6,674 nt of DNA from Rhizobiales bacterium CCH10-E5 (lineage in GTDB: Bacteria > Pseudomonadota > Alphaproteobacteria > Rhizobiales > Beijerinckiaceae): NCBI GenBank assembly GCA_001556125.1, contig LSIG01000128.1:1-6674 (forward strand), written 5' to 3'. A program made the position numbers and the translations under genes. Positions 6,113 through 6,674 of this stretch are shown piece after piece. Positions within the stretch are counted from its first letter, which is position 1; every line of letters begins with the position of its first letter. Under the pieces are notes generated by a model. That model ran no database searches, had not been told where the DNA came from, and saw only the letters and a program-made list of their open reading frames with translations.

Positions 6113-6629
6113 TCAGCTCGTCATAACGCCGCGCAGCAGGCTCGTCGCCAGCGCCAGCATCAAGACACCGATCACCAGATCGAGAATGCGCCAGGCAACC
6201 GGACGGACAAAGAGTGGAGTCAGAAAGCGGGCGTCGAAGCCCAGCGAGGCGAACCAGGCAAAGCTGGCGCTTGCTACACCGGTGATGAAGGGCGTCCGCT
6301 CGTCGGAGGGCAGGCTCGTCCCGACGGCGTCATTCAGCAGGACCGTGTCGATGTAGACATGCGGGTTCAGAAAGGTGATGGCCGCCGTGCCCGCGAGTGC
6401 GGCACCGAGCGTCATGCCCGCCTGCTTGTCGACGACCATGGCGGACGGATGGGCTGACCGCCGAGACGCCGTATCAGCCGAGGAATGCCGCACCGGCCAG
6501 GCTTAGCGCCGTCGCCAGCCTTGGCTCGAGCGCGAGCGCGCTGCCGAGGCCGTTGACGCCGGCAACGATCAACGAGGCATCGGCCGCCGCACAGAAAAAT
6601 ACGATCGGCCAGACATGCTTGCGGATTCC
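6113..6629 (-). pseudogene. Decayed LysE/ArgO-type amino-acid exporter
   Basis: Remnant of a LysE-family inner-membrane exporter (basic amino acid efflux). Reading from 6629 down, one frame gives GIRKHVWPIVFFCAAADASL and continues to AGAAFLG, matching the second and third membrane segments of ArgO. It hits TGA at 6476-6474, where relatives usually have Trp (FLxWYG), so TGG to TGA is likely. YGVSA follows in the same frame. Near 6465-6459 homology moves to another frame, giving HPSAMVVDKQAGMTLGAALA, the signature TFLNPHVYIDTVLL, ASFAWFASLGF and AWRILDLVIG, and ending at the TGA at 6115-6113. The first roughly 28 residues of the family, including the part before GIRK, are missing; that sequence is replaced by repeats at 6625-6666. 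An intact downstream frame of 126 codons exists (ATG at 6493) but would lack half of the membrane segments. Sequencing error could explain one lesion, but hardly three. Confidence 0.8.
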
Positions 6630-6666
6630 GATTCCGACCGGCCATCATTCCGATAATTGACCGGCC
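6625..6666. repeat. Short direct repeats at the broken 5' end of the exporter remnant
   Basis: ATTCCGA occurs at 6625-6631, 6631-6637 and 6647-6653, and GACCGGCC at 6636-6643 and 6659-6666 (23 bases apart). They sit exactly where similarity to LysE stops, so they may mark a slippage or recombination junction. Confidence 0.4.
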
Positions 6667-6674
6667 GGGATTCC

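Noticed and set aside
6412..6648. A 78-codon minus-strand frame covering the exporter N-terminal region
   Set aside because: Similarity to LysE is in a different frame; this one is Arg/Cys-rich noise.
1..6674. CRISPR array, tRNA, transposase or phage integrase
   Set aside because: I found no regularly spaced direct repeats, no tRNA-like cloverleaf sequence and no recombinase motif, so the mobility of the cassette is not shown by this window.

Overview
This GC-rich window looks like an accessory (defence-island type) segment of a proteobacterial genome. An alphaproteobacterium of the Hyphomicrobiales type is my best guess from protein style and codon use. That guess is an inference, because no rRNA, tRNA or marker gene is present. 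The core is a compact type II-short CBASS anti-phage operon on the minus strand. Transcribed away from its promoter region is a separate three-gene plus-strand operon that looks regulatory.

Layout: (1) 1-1031, minus strand: the N-terminal part of an exonuclease I (SbcB/ExoI)-like 3'-5' exonuclease that runs off the left edge, preceded in the same transcript by a small helical protein of unknown function. (2) 1032-1286: a non-coding stretch with GTTCCGG-type repeats and an imperfect inverted repeat. (3) 1287-4047, minus strand, in transcription order: CD-NTase (DncV/cGAS-like cyclic-oligonucleotide synthase), a stand-alone E2-like conjugating protein, and a patatin-like phospholipase effector (CapV type). 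(4) 4048-4201: the divergent control region with a long imperfect palindrome at 4125-4165. (5) 4202-5993, plus strand: a sigma-70-like protein, a small uncharacterised helical protein, and an ImmA/IrrE-family zinc metallopeptidase. (6) 6113-6629, minus strand: a decayed LysE/ArgO-type amino-acid exporter with an in-frame stop, a frameshift and no N-terminus.

How the genes probably work together: the CD-NTase would make a cyclic nucleotide on infection. The E2-like protein would act on the CD-NTase C-terminus, which carries a Gly-Gly near its end, to prime or regulate it. The phospholipase would be switched on by the nucleotide and degrade the membrane. All four internal junctions of the two operons are 4-base ATGA stop/start overlaps, so each trio is probably translationally coupled and made in fixed ratio.

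The most unusual point is the divergent sigma-like / small protein / ImmA-IrrE protease operon. Some CBASS loci are known to be controlled by a repressor plus an ImmA/IrrE-related protease (CapH/CapP). Here the DNA-binding partner looks like a sigma-70 derivative with an extra small protein, and a strong palindrome sits between the operons. I infer a stress-responsive switch for this CBASS of a different design from CapH/CapP. The sequence shows arrangement and motifs, not the regulatory link itself.
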